From Pseudomonas oryzicola (GTDB taxonomy: Bacteria > Pseudomonadota > Gammaproteobacteria > Pseudomonadales > Pseudomonadaceae), in contig NZ_JABWRZ020000001.1 of the NCBI RefSeq assembly GCF_014269185.2, positions 3,745,001 to 3,809,000 on the forward strand: 64,000 bases of DNA, given 5' to 3'. Position 1 is the first letter of the stretch. Every line of letters starts with the position of its first letter. Made by a program: the position numbers and the translations under genes. The notes beneath the pieces are model-generated. The model searched no databases, was not told the DNA's origin, and saw only the letters and a list, made by a program, of their open reading frames with translations. Shown piece after piece: positions 48,435 to 57,221 of this stretch.

Positions 48435-49730
48435 TCATGCGACCGGGTTGGGATGCGCTACTCGCCCGCCCACCCCGGGCCGATTGACGAACAACACATC
48501 CAGCACACTGCCATGCAACCCCTTCAGCGCATTCCAGTTCGCCGACGCATGTATGTACCTGTGACGCAACAGCTGCTCCTCCTCCACCGTCAACCCCGGC
48601 TGTTGCCGGTCGCCCATGGCAAAGGCATGCAACTTGCGGCTGATCTCCAGCAACTCCTCCGGCAACCGATGCTCGGTCTGCCCGCCCAATGGCGCCAACG
48701 GCACCCCCGCCCGCACCGCCAGTTCGCGCATGATGCTCAGGTATACCCGAGATAGCTGCCCCGCCACCTGCCGTTCACGGTATACCGCCGCATACACCTG
48801 CTTTTGCGCCCCATCCAGCCGGTCGCCAGCAACCGGCACCTCCCAGGCCAGCACCTGGCTCCCACGTGCCTCCGCCATCGAAGCCAGCAAGGCGTTCATC
48901 GTGGCATATACGCCTGTCTGCTCGGCGCGCACATCCCACGGCACGCGCTGTGATTGCGGTTTGCACAGCAGTACCTGCTCCTGCATGGTCTCCGGATAAC
49001 CACCGCCGATGTTCGAGTGCACGCCCGGTAGCACAATGTCATGGCCACTGCACACCAGCGGGTAGTTGTGCCGCTGCTCGTCCCGCGCCACCAATTGCAC
49101 CGTTTGCCGGGCAATGCCTGGCCCCAGCCCCAGGCGCAAGCTCGCGTAGCGGTCATCCGCCGGATCGAAGTCGCCCTGCAACGGCGCGACGATCCCCGCC
49201 ACGGTGTCGAACAAGCCGATGAAATTGATCACCACCCGACAGGGCACCGGCATCAGCCGTTCTCCGCTGTCGTGCAGCAGGTTGGCCAGATGCCGGGCTG
49301 CCGCTGCCCCCCGACTGAAGCCGAACAGATCGAACTCGACGCGCTCCGGCCTGGCCTGTGGATGCGCCTGGCACCAGCCACGCAGTTGCTCGGCCACATC
49401 GGCCAGCGCCTCGGCTACCCGCGCCTCCACCCCCGTCGCGCCACTCCCGGTGGCAAACGCGTACATCTGGTCCGCCTCGCCCGCCAGGGTACCCACGCCT
49501 TCGACATAACGTTTCAGAAACGCCATGCGACCATCGCTCCCCTGCGCCGGGTACAGCGCATGCAACAGGGCCACATTGCTCAGTGCATTGGCATAACTGG
49601 CCCCCAAGCTCTCCAACGCCTCCACCTGCGCCACATTGTTCTGGTTGTTACCGGTACCATCGAAGAACACCCCAAACCGCAGGGCTACCGGGGACATGCA
49701 TTCATTGTTACAGCTGTTCAGTACCATCAT
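48435..49730 (-). CDS. DUF2235 alpha/beta hydrolase, Tle1-type phospholipase-like
   Basis: This 431-aa protein belongs to the DUF2235 family, which includes type VI secretion lipase effectors of the Tle1 kind. It has the opening FGVFFDGTGNNQNN, the nucleophile elbow GFSRGAAAARH (GxSxG) near residue 143, and an acid-containing FIGLFDTVAGI segment. The histidine is probably in PGVHSNIGGGYPET. No secretion genes, VgrG, PAAR or obvious immunity gene lie nearby. It may be a stand-alone effector or an unrelated lipase. ATG 49730 (MMVLNSC...) has AGGAAG six bases upstream. No signal peptide is seen, consistent with T6SS delivery or cytosolic action. Confidence 0.8.
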   Translation of the reverse strand: MMVLNSCNNECMSPVALRFGVFFDGTGNNQNNVAQVEALESLGASYANALSNVALLHALYPAQGSDGRMAFLKRYVEGVGTLAGEADQMYAFATGSGATGVEARVAEALADVAEQLRGWCQAHPQARPERVEFDLFGFSRGAAAARHLANLLHDSGERLMPVPCRVVINFIGLFDTVAGIVAPLQGDFDPADDRYASLRLGLGPGIARQTVQLVARDEQRHNYPLVCSGHDIVLPGVHSNIGGGYPETMQEQVLLCKPQSQRVPWDVRAEQTGVYATMNALLASMAEARGSQVLAWEVPVAGDRLDGAQKQVYAAVYRERQVAGQLSRVYLSIMRELAVRAGVPLAPLGGQTEHRLPEELLEISRKLHAFAMGDRQQPGLTVEEEQLLRHRYIHASANWNALKGLHGSVLDVLFVNRPGVGGRVAHPNPVA

Positions 49731-49958
49731 CGTGCTTCCTGCTTGCTGAAGAAGCACAAGCAAGCGCGAGCACGCTGCGGCGGAACATCAGCCAATGGCC
49801 AGCCATGATCCGGAAAATTCCGGACGTGCATGGCCCCCGGCAAGGATAAATTTCCCTGCCGCCATTGGTCGCCACCCCCCCGGATGGATTAAAGTATCAG
49901 CCCTTGCCAGGGCAGCTGCTTTCAGTTGCCTGCGGCCCCACACCAGGAACCGTCGCCG

Positions 49959-50918
49959 ATGGAACACCGTGAAGCGCTGATCGCGCTGCGCACTTTTCTT
50001 TCTTCCCAGATCCTGGGCCAGGAAAAACTGGTCGAGCGACTGCTGATCGTGCTCCTGGCCGATGGCCACATGCTGGTCGAGGGCGCGCCGGGCCTGGCCA
50101 AGACCAAGGCCATCAAAGAGCTCGCCGAAGGCATCGAGGCGCAGTTCCATCGCATCCAGTTCACCCCCGACCTGCTCCCGGCCGATATTACCGGCACCGA
50201 GATCTACCGCCCGGAAACCGGCAGCTTCGTGTTCCAGCAAGGGCCGATCTTCCACAACCTGGTGCTGGCCGACGAAATCAACCGCGCCCCAGCCAAGGTG
50301 CAGTCGGCGCTGCTCGAAGCCATGGCCGAGCGCCAGGTCAGCGTGGGCCGCAGCACCTACGACCTGTCGCCGTTGTTCCTGGTCATGGCCACGCAGAACC
50401 CGATCGAGCAGGAAGGTACCTATCCGCTGCCCGAAGCCCAGCTTGACCGCTTCCTGATGCACGTGAAAATCGGCTTCCCCGACGCCGCGGTAGAACGGCG
50501 CATCCTGTTGCAGGCCCGAGGTGAAGCCCTGGGTGGCGAGACCAAGCCCGAGCGCCGGGTCAGCCAGCAGGCGATTTTTGCCGCCCGCAAGGAAATCCTC
50601 GGCCTGTACATGGCCGACGCGGTGGAGGAATACCTGGTGCAGCTGGTAATGGCCACCCGCACCCCGGCCAAGTTCGACACCGAGCTGGCCGACTGGATCG
50701 CCTACGGAGCCAGCCCACGCGGTTCCATTTCGCTGGACCGCTGCGCGCGCGCGCATGCCTGGCTGGCCGGGCGCGACTTCGTCAGCCCCGAGGACATCCA
50801 GGCGGTGCTGTTCGACGTACTGCGCCACCGCATCATCCTCTCGTTCGAGGCCGAGGCCGCCGGGATCGACCAGGACCGCGTGGTCCAGCGTATCCTCGAC
50901 GTCGTCGCCGTTGCCTGA
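49959..50918 (+). CDS. MoxR-family AAA ATPase
   Basis: This 319-aa ATPase has Walker A (EGAPGLAKT near residue 42) and Walker B (LVLADEINRAPAK). The sensor motif is in LFLVMATQNPIEQEGTYPLPEAQLDRF. MoxR ATPases work as chaperones for assembly or activation of partner complexes, usually encoded with von Willebrand factor A proteins. That is the case here: DUF58, DUF4381, BatA, BatB and BatD genes follow in one tight operon. The start ATG 49959 (MEHREALIAL) is used; an in-frame upstream codon at 49926 would add eleven residues. The promoter region lies in the 228-bp gap shared with the divergent DUF2235 gene. Confidence 0.92.
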   Translation: MEHREALIALRTFLSSQILGQEKLVERLLIVLLADGHMLVEGAPGLAKTKAIKELAEGIEAQFHRIQFTPDLLPADITGTEIYRPETGSFVFQQGPIFHNLVLADEINRAPAKVQSALLEAMAERQVSVGRSTYDLSPLFLVMATQNPIEQEGTYPLPEAQLDRFLMHVKIGFPDAAVERRILLQARGEALGGETKPERRVSQQAIFAARKEILGLYMADAVEEYLVQLVMATRTPAKFDTELADWIAYGASPRGSISLDRCARAHAWLAGRDFVSPEDIQAVLFDVLRHRIILSFEAEAAGIDQDRVVQRILDVVAVA

Positions 50919-50922
50919 GCCC

Positions 50923-51867
50923 ATGCCCACCGCTTCGCTGGCCGAACCCGGCATCCGTATCGGCCTTGCCGAGCTGATCGACATGCGCCACCGCGTGCGT
51001 GAAATCCAGCTGTTTTCCCGGCCCGGCCAGCGCAGCCCGCTGGTGGGCCTGCACCATTCCAAGCTGCGCGGGCGCGGCGTGGACTTCGATCAGGTGCGCG
51101 TGTACCAGGCCGGCGACGATGTGCGCAACATCGACTGGCGGGTCACCGCGCGCACCCAGGAACCGCACACCAAGCTGTTCCACGAAGAACGCGAACGGCC
51201 GATCTTCATCCTCGTCGAGCAGAGCCAACGGCTGTTCTTCGGCTCGGGGCTGATGTTCAAGTCGGTGCTGGCCGCCCAGGCTGCAGCGCTGTTCGGCTGG
51301 GCCGCGCTGGGCCACAACGACCGCATCGGCGGGCTGGTGTTCGGCGACAACGAACACCACGAAATCAAGCCGCGACGCAGCAAGCAGAGCCTGCTGCAGT
51401 TGCTCAACCGCCTGGCCAAGGTCAACCAGGCGCTGCACACCGAGGCCACCCCAGGCACAGACAGCCTGGGCCTGGCCCTGCGCCGCGCCCGCGAAGTGCT
51501 GCGCCCCGGCAGCCTGGCCATCATCATCTGCGACGAACGCTCGCTCACCGCCCAGGTGGAACAGCACCTGGCCATGCTCTCGCGCCATTGCGACCTGCTG
51601 CTGATGCCAGTATCCGACCCGCTCGACCACGCCCTGCCCGCCGCCGGCCTGTTGCGTTTTGCCCAGCGCAGTGCGCAACTGGAGCTCGACACCCTCGACG
51701 CCAACCTGCGCCAGGCGTACCGCCAGCAGGCCGAGGCGCGCATCGAGCGCTGGGAGCTGATGGCGCAGAAGCTGCGCGTGCTGCTGATGCCACTGAGCAC
51801 CCAGAGCGAAATGATCGAGCAACTGCGCGAATACCTGAATGCCCAGCGGCCACGGAGCGCGTCATGA
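50923..51867 (+). CDS. DUF58 family protein of the MoxR-Bat operon
   Basis: This 314-aa protein carries the DUF58 signature (GRGVDFDQVRVYQAGDDVR, NIDWRVTARTQEPHTKLFHEERERP), a degenerate von Willebrand-like domain. It is a standard partner of MoxR ATPases. The start ATG 50923 lies 4 bp after the moxR stop. A longer frame reaching back to 50755 lies inside moxR and is rejected. The exact job in the complex is unknown. Confidence 0.9.
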   Translation: MPTASLAEPGIRIGLAELIDMRHRVREIQLFSRPGQRSPLVGLHHSKLRGRGVDFDQVRVYQAGDDVRNIDWRVTARTQEPHTKLFHEERERPIFILVEQSQRLFFGSGLMFKSVLAAQAAALFGWAALGHNDRIGGLVFGDNEHHEIKPRRSKQSLLQLLNRLAKVNQALHTEATPGTDSLGLALRRAREVLRPGSLAIIICDERSLTAQVEQHLAMLSRHCDLLLMPVSDPLDHALPAAGLLRFAQRSAQLELDTLDANLRQAYRQQAEARIERWELMAQKLRVLLMPLSTQSEMIEQLREYLNAQRPRSAS

Positions 51868-51880
51868 AGAGCAGTGGCCA

Positions 51881-52375
51881 ATGAACCCGCTTGACCAACT
51901 GCAACCGCTGATCGCCCCGGCGCCGGTCGGCCTGTGGCCGCCGGCCCCTGGCTGGTGGGTGTTGCTGGCCGTGCTGCCGCTGCTGGCCTGGGGCCTGTGG
52001 CGGGTACGCCGCTGGCGCCCGGGCAAACGCCGCATCGTGCGCGCCGAGCAACCACTGGACCCGGTGCGGGTAGAGGCACTGGCCGAGCTGGCCCGCCTGC
52101 CGCGCCCCTATGACGGCGCCCCCGCTGGTGCCTGGCTGCAACAGATCAACGCATTGCTCAAGCGCCTGTGCCGCATCCACTACCCGGGGGCCAACAGCCA
52201 TACCCTCAATGGCCGCCAGTGGCTGGCGTTTCTCGACAACCGCTGCCCGGCCGCCGGCCTGACCCGCTGGATGGTGCTGGTCGAAGGCGCCTACAAACCC
52301 GAGTGCAAGCTCGACGACAAAGCCATCGCCGGGCTCAGTCAAGCCGTCGAAACCTGGATTCGCAAGCATGTTTGA
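51881..52375 (+). CDS. DUF4381 membrane protein of the MoxR-Bat operon
   Basis: This 164-aa protein starts MNPLDQLQPLIAPAPVGLWPP. It has one membrane helix near residues 25-42 (GWWVLLAVLPLLAWGLW), then a basic segment and a soluble helical tail. This is the DUF4381 arrangement seen between DUF58 and BatA genes. It overlaps batA by 8 bases, showing translational coupling. Its function in the complex is not known. Confidence 0.87.
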   Translation: MNPLDQLQPLIAPAPVGLWPPAPGWWVLLAVLPLLAWGLWRVRRWRPGKRRIVRAEQPLDPVRVEALAELARLPRPYDGAPAGAWLQQINALLKRLCRIHYPGANSHTLNGRQWLAFLDNRCPAAGLTRWMVLVEGAYKPECKLDDKAIAGLSQAVETWIRKHV

Positions 52376-53444
52376 ACTGGCCTGGCCGTGGGTCTTCGCC
52401 CTGTTGCCGTTGCCGTGGCTGGCCCGTCTGGTGCTGCCGGCCGCCGACAGCGGCGAGCCGGTGCTCAAGGTAGGCTTCCTCGACGAACTGGAAAGCCTGG
52501 CCGGGCGCCGCGCGCGGCTGAACCTGCCGACCTGGCGCCAGCAGGCACCGTTTGTCGTCATCTGGCTGTTGCTGTTGTGTGCCGCCGCACGCCCGCAGTG
52601 GCTGGGCGACCCGGTTCCGGTGGCCGCCAGCGGTCGTGACCTGCTGGTGGCGGTGGACGTGTCCGGGTCGATGGATTTCCCCGACATGCAATGGCAGAAC
52701 GAAGAGATCAGCCGCCTCGACCTGGTCAAGGCGCTGCTCGGCGACTTTCTGCAGGACCGCGAAGGCGACCGCGTGGGCCTGATCCTGTTCGGCAGCCAGG
52801 CCTACCTGCAAGCCCCGCTCACCTTCGACCGGCGCACCGTACGGACCTTCCTCGACGAAGCCCAGATCGGCATCGCCGGCAAGAACACGGCGATCGGCGA
52901 CGCCATTGGCCTGGCGGTCAAGCGCCTGCGCCAGCGCCCGGCACAAAGCCGGGTGCTGGTGCTGATCACCGACGGCGCCAACAACGGCGGGCAGATCCAC
53001 CCACTGACCGCCGCCCGCCTGGCCGCGCAGGAAGGCGTGCGCATCTACACCATCGGCATCGGCGCCAACCCCGAAGCCAGTGGCACCCCAGGCCTGCTCG
53101 GCCTCAACCCGAGCCTGGACCTGGACGAAGCCTCGCTCAAGGAAATTGCCGAGATCACCCACGGCAGCTACTTCCGCGCGCATGACGGCGCCGAGCTGGA
53201 CGCCATTGGCGACACCCTTGACCAACTTGAACCGGTAGCCCAGCAGCCGACCCAGTCGCGCACCGCCAAGGCCCTTTACGCCTGGCCGCTGGCCCTGGCG
53301 CTGCTGTTGAGCGTGCTGCTGGTGGTCGCCGTGCAATGGCCCGACAACCTGCTGCAGCGCGTGCTGCGTAAACCGCGCTTCCTGCAGCCGCACCCGGAGT
53401 GGCGCCAGCGCCTGAAGCGCCTGCGCCTGAGGAGGCGGCGATGA
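52368..53444 (+). CDS. BatA-like von Willebrand factor A protein
   Basis: This 358-aa inner-membrane protein has two N-terminal membrane segments (about residues 4-22 and 55-75), a VWA domain (about 85-280) and a C-terminal membrane helix (about 305-325). The metal-ion-dependent adhesion site is intact: DVSGSMD near residue 92 plus downstream TDGANN. Bat proteins are linked with aerotolerance and envelope-stress survival in other bacteria and work with MoxR. It overlaps both neighbours (8 bp and 4 bp). Confidence 0.9.
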   Translation: MFELAWPWVFALLPLPWLARLVLPAADSGEPVLKVGFLDELESLAGRRARLNLPTWRQQAPFVVIWLLLLCAAARPQWLGDPVPVAASGRDLLVAVDVSGSMDFPDMQWQNEEISRLDLVKALLGDFLQDREGDRVGLILFGSQAYLQAPLTFDRRTVRTFLDEAQIGIAGKNTAIGDAIGLAVKRLRQRPAQSRVLVLITDGANNGGQIHPLTAARLAAQEGVRIYTIGIGANPEASGTPGLLGLNPSLDLDEASLKEIAEITHGSYFRAHDGAELDAIGDTLDQLEPVAQQPTQSRTAKALYAWPLALALLLSVLLVVAVQWPDNLLQRVLRKPRFLQPHPEWRQRLKRLRLRRRR

Positions 53445-55159
53445 CCGAACTGTGGCCTGAATGGTTGCGCCCGTTATGGCTGCTGGCTGTGCCCCTGCTT
53501 GGCTGGCTGCTGTACAAGCTATGGCACCGGCGCAAGCGCGCCGGGCGCTGGCAGATGATCCTGCCGCCAGCGTTTCATGGCGTGCTGCTCGGCGGTGGCA
53601 GTGGCAGCACCAGCAAGCTGCCGTGGGTGGCACTGGGCCTGGCCTGGGCGCTGGTGGTCCTGGCCCTGCTCGGGCCCAGCTGGCAGCGCGTGGAGGAAAG
53701 CCGCCAGCGCCCGGCCGACCCGCTGGTGATCCTGCTTGAACTGACCCCGCAGATGCTCGCCGAGGACAGCCCACCCAACCGCCTGGAACAGGCCCGGCGC
53801 AAGATCCTCGATGTGCTGGAGCACCGCCGCGACAGCCAGACTGCACTGGTGGTTTACGCCGGCTCGGCGCACACCCTGGTGCCGCTCTCCGACGACCTGG
53901 CGACCACCCGCAACCTGCTGGAGGCGATCGATCCGTCGATCATGCCCAAACCCGGCCAGCGCGCCGATCTCGCCGTGCAGAAAGGCCTTGCCCTGCTGGC
54001 CCAGAGCGGCCTGGGCCAGGGCCGCCTGCTGCTGATCGGTTCTTCGCTAAGTGCCCCGGAGCGCCAGGGTATCGCCCAGGCCCTTGGCCGCCAGGGCCCG
54101 AGCCTGCTGATGCTGGGCATCGGCAGCCGCGAAGGTGCGCCAGTGCGCCAGGCCAACGGCGAATACCTCAAGGACGACCAGGGCGGCATCCTCTTGCCAC
54201 GGTTGGACAGCGCCAGCCTCAAGGGCTTCATCAGCGGCACCGGCGGGCGCTACCGGCATGCCCGGATCGACGACCTGGACCTGCGCGGCCTGGGCCTGTT
54301 CGACAGCCCGCGTGCCGGGCGCAGTGACGGCCAGACCTTGCAACTGGACAGCTGGGCCGACCAGGGTTATTGGCTGTTGCTGCCGCTGTTGCTGCTGGCC
54401 GCCTGTGCCGGCCGACGCGGCTGGCTGTTCTGCCTGCCATTGCTATTGGCCGTGCCACAACCCAGCTACGCCTTCGATTTCAATGACCTGTGGCTGCGTC
54501 CCGACCAGCAAGGCCAGCGCCTGCTCGAGCAGAACCGCCCGGCCAGCGCCGCGCGCCACTTCCACGACCCGCAATGGCGCGGCATGGCCCTGTACCAGGC
54601 CGGCGACTATGCCGCTGCCGCCGAAGCGTTTTCCCAGGGCGATACGGCCGCAGCCCACTACAATCGAGGCAATGCGTTGGCCCGCAGCGGCGAGTTGGAA
54701 GCTGCGCTGGACGCCTACGAACAGGCCCTGGAACGCCAGCCCGACCTGCAAGCGGCGCTGGACAACCAGGCGCTGGTGCAGCAACTGCTGCAACAGCGGG
54801 AGGCCAAGGCCGACCAGCAACCGGCCAGCAGCGACGCCCAGGGCACGCCCGGCAGCGAAACCGAAGGCAACAGCAGCTCGGCCAGCAGCCCGGCCCAAGG
54901 CAACCCCGGCGATGATGAACAGCCTGGCAGCGAACAGTCCGGTGAAGGCAGCGGCAACAGCCAGGCAGCTTCCGGCAACCAGGCAGGCGCAGATGACAGC
55001 GTGATCCAGCCGCCGCAGCGCCCGGTGTCAACCAGCCTTGATGCCGAACAGCGCCAGGCCCTGGAACAGTGGCTGCGCGAGATTCCCGACAACCCGGCCG
55101 AGCTGCTGCGGCGCAAATTCTGGTATGAACAGCAATTGCAACAGGAAAATCCACAATGA
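53441..55159 (+). CDS. BatB/BatC fusion: VWA-like domain plus TPR region
   Basis: This 572-aa membrane protein has membrane helices near the N-terminus (about 8-26 and 55-75), then a VWA-fold domain (about 90-290). A membrane pair follows (about 308-345), then a periplasmic tail with tetratricopeptide-like repeats (about 370-455, AAAHYNRGNALARSGELEAAL). A long low-complexity Gln/Ser/Gly/Glu stretch (about 460-525) ends the tail. The VWA metal site is degenerate: ELTPQM stands where DxSxS is expected. Joining the VWA part to the BatC-like repeats is common in gamma-proteobacteria. It overlaps batA and batD by 4 bp each. Confidence 0.88.
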   Translation: MTELWPEWLRPLWLLAVPLLGWLLYKLWHRRKRAGRWQMILPPAFHGVLLGGGSGSTSKLPWVALGLAWALVVLALLGPSWQRVEESRQRPADPLVILLELTPQMLAEDSPPNRLEQARRKILDVLEHRRDSQTALVVYAGSAHTLVPLSDDLATTRNLLEAIDPSIMPKPGQRADLAVQKGLALLAQSGLGQGRLLLIGSSLSAPERQGIAQALGRQGPSLLMLGIGSREGAPVRQANGEYLKDDQGGILLPRLDSASLKGFISGTGGRYRHARIDDLDLRGLGLFDSPRAGRSDGQTLQLDSWADQGYWLLLPLLLLAACAGRRGWLFCLPLLLAVPQPSYAFDFNDLWLRPDQQGQRLLEQNRPASAARHFHDPQWRGMALYQAGDYAAAAEAFSQGDTAAAHYNRGNALARSGELEAALDAYEQALERQPDLQAALDNQALVQQLLQQREAKADQQPASSDAQGTPGSETEGNSSSASSPAQGNPGDDEQPGSEQSGEGSGNSQAASGNQAGADDSVIQPPQRPVSTSLDAEQRQALEQWLREIPDNPAELLRRKFWYEQQLQQENPQ

Positions 55160-56790
55160 GTCGCTTCGGCGTCTTTCTACTCAGCCTGCTGTGGGCCGTG
55201 CTGGCCCAGGCAGAACCGCTGCTGCGAGCCAGTGTTGACCGAACCCGCCTGGAGGCCGGCGAAAGCCTGGAGCTGACCCTGGAAAGCCAGGACGTCACCG
55301 AATTTGGCAAGCCCGACCTGCGCGCGCTGGATAACGACTTCGAAGTACGCGGCACGCGCCAGCTGAACAGCCTGCACAGCCTTGATGGCGAAACCCGCGC
55401 CAGCACCCGCTGGATCATCACCCTGCTGCCACGGCGCAGTGGCAGCCTGCGCATCCCCGAGCTGCAACTGGGCCAGTCGCACAGCCAAGCCATCGAACTG
55501 CAAGTCCTGCAGGCCGACGCCAGCCGCCAGGACAGCGCCTCCCAGGTGTTCATCGAAGCGAGCCTCGACAGTTCCGATGTCTATGTCCAGGCCCAGGCCG
55601 TGCTGACCCTGCGCATCTACCACTCGGTGGCACTGTACGACGACAGCAGCCTGAGCCCGCTGCAACTGGAGAATGCCAAGGTCGAACCGCTGGGTGAATC
55701 GCGCACCTATGAAAAGGAAATCAACGGCGTACGCCATGGCGTGATCGAAACCCGCTATGCCATTTATGCCCAGCAGAGCGGCACCCTCGAGATACCGTCG
55801 TTGACGTTCACTGCCACCGCTGCCGCCAGCCCCGACGCTGCCTCGGCCGCCAACGGCACGGCCCGGGCCGGTCGCCAGGTGCAGGTCAGCTCGCTGCCAT
55901 TGCGCCTGGCCGTACGGCCAATTCCGGCGGCGTGGCCCGCTGGCGTGCCGTGGCTACCGGCCCGTAGCCTGAGCCTGGAAGAGCACTGGAACCCCGACCC
56001 CGGCGACCAGCAGGTACAGATTGGCGACTCGCTGACCCGTAACATCACCTTGCGTGCCGAAGGCTTGTCCAGCACTCAGCTGCCACAGTTGCCGGCCACC
56101 GAAATCACCGGGCTGCGCCGTTACCCCGACCAGCCGCTGCTGCGCAACGAGATAGGCGAACGGGGCATGACCGCCAACCGTGAAGAACGCGAGGCGCTGG
56201 TGCCGACCCACAGCGGCGCACTGGCCCTGCCGGTACTGGAAGTAGCCTGGTGGAACACCCGCGAGGACCACCTGGAGCACAGCAGCCTGCCGGCGCGCGC
56301 ACTCAACGTGCAGGACAACCCGGCACTGAGCGCCGACACCCCGGCGGGCGACAGCAGCAGCGCCAGCAGCCTGCTGTGGCCGTGGCAGCTGGCCACGTTG
56401 CTGTTTGCCCTGACCAGCGTGCTGGGCTTCGCCCTGTGGTGGCGCGCCCGTTCGCAACCGGCCGTGCTGCGCGCCGCGCAGACCGGGCCGAGCCCGCGTA
56501 CCTTGCTGGATGACCTCAAGCGCGCGTGCCAGGCCAACGATCCCCAGGCCACCCGCCAGGCATTGGACGCCTGGGCCCGCCAACAGCCGGAAACCCTGGC
56601 CGAAATGGCCGCCCGGTTCGTGCCGTTGTCGGACGCGCTGGATGGCTTGAACGGGGCGCTGTACAGCGAGAGCGGGCAGTATTGGCAGGGTGAGGATCTG
56701 TGGCGGGCGATCGGTACCATTCCGCCGGCTGAGCAGGTGTTGTTGCCGGCTGGGGAAAACGGCAGCTTGCCACCGCTTTATCCCAAGTAA
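55156..56790 (+). CDS. BatD family protein
   Basis: This 544-aa protein has a signal peptide (MSRFGVFLLSLLWAVLAQAEP) and a large periplasmic region of beta-sandwich repeats (about 22-400). That region is typical of BatD (ASVDRTRLEAGESLELTLES, ITLLPRRSGSLRIPELQ, YAQQSGTLEIPSL). A C-terminal membrane helix (about 410-432, LLWPWQLATLLFALTSVLGFA) and a cytoplasmic tail complete it. It is the last gene of the operon, overlapping batB by 4 bp. It probably receives signals or substrates in the periplasm for the MoxR-VWA complex; this is inference. Confidence 0.88.
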   Translation: MSRFGVFLLSLLWAVLAQAEPLLRASVDRTRLEAGESLELTLESQDVTEFGKPDLRALDNDFEVRGTRQLNSLHSLDGETRASTRWIITLLPRRSGSLRIPELQLGQSHSQAIELQVLQADASRQDSASQVFIEASLDSSDVYVQAQAVLTLRIYHSVALYDDSSLSPLQLENAKVEPLGESRTYEKEINGVRHGVIETRYAIYAQQSGTLEIPSLTFTATAAASPDAASAANGTARAGRQVQVSSLPLRLAVRPIPAAWPAGVPWLPARSLSLEEHWNPDPGDQQVQIGDSLTRNITLRAEGLSSTQLPQLPATEITGLRRYPDQPLLRNEIGERGMTANREEREALVPTHSGALALPVLEVAWWNTREDHLEHSSLPARALNVQDNPALSADTPAGDSSSASSLLWPWQLATLLFALTSVLGFALWWRARSQPAVLRAAQTGPSPRTLLDDLKRACQANDPQATRQALDAWARQQPETLAEMAARFVPLSDALDGLNGALYSESGQYWQGEDLWRAIGTIPPAEQVLLPAGENGSLPPLYPK

Positions 56791-56868
56791 TTGCTGCCTG
56801 CAGCCGTTCACGCCGCAAACGGGATCGCAGGGTTGCCAGGGGTTCGTCTAGGCAGGTTCAGCGCCTGC

Positions 56869-57095
56869 GAGATCGAGCGCCGCCCGCGCGGCGCATCGCG
56901 AGCTGCGCTCGCTCCTACGTTTGTTTCGGGCGAATTATTCCTGGGGGATTTGCGCGCGAACGCCTTGGCGCATGACGGGATATCACGTGGTATGAACCAG
57001 GCGGTCGCGCGCGCCTGCCACAGGCGTTACTGGCCCGAAACAGACGTAGGAGCGAGCGCAGCTCGCGATGCGCCGCGCGGGCGGCGCACGATCTC
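56869..57095. repeat. Long nested inverted repeat (63-nt arms, 2 mismatches)
   Basis: Arm one (56869-56931) and arm two (57033-57095) are reverse complements in 61 of 63 positions, 101 bp apart. Inside the spacer is a second inverted pair, TGCGCGCGAACGCC (56951-56964) with GGCGGTCGCGCGCG (57000-57013), with one mismatch at each of two places. Arm two contains GTAGGAGCG...CGCGATG, the head and tail of the REP pair after soxR, but with a different, longer core. The 431-bp interval between batD and sbcD holds no gene other than this element and the sbcD promoter region. Confidence 0.93.
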
Positions 57096-57221
57096 ACCCA
57101 CACCGAACATCTCCAGCCGAGCACCGTTGCCCCCACGCTTGGGTTACCATACCCCGCTTGCGCAACGCCCATCACCCAAGCCAAGCCCTCGCTTGCTCGA
57201 CTCGACACCAACAGGTCATCC

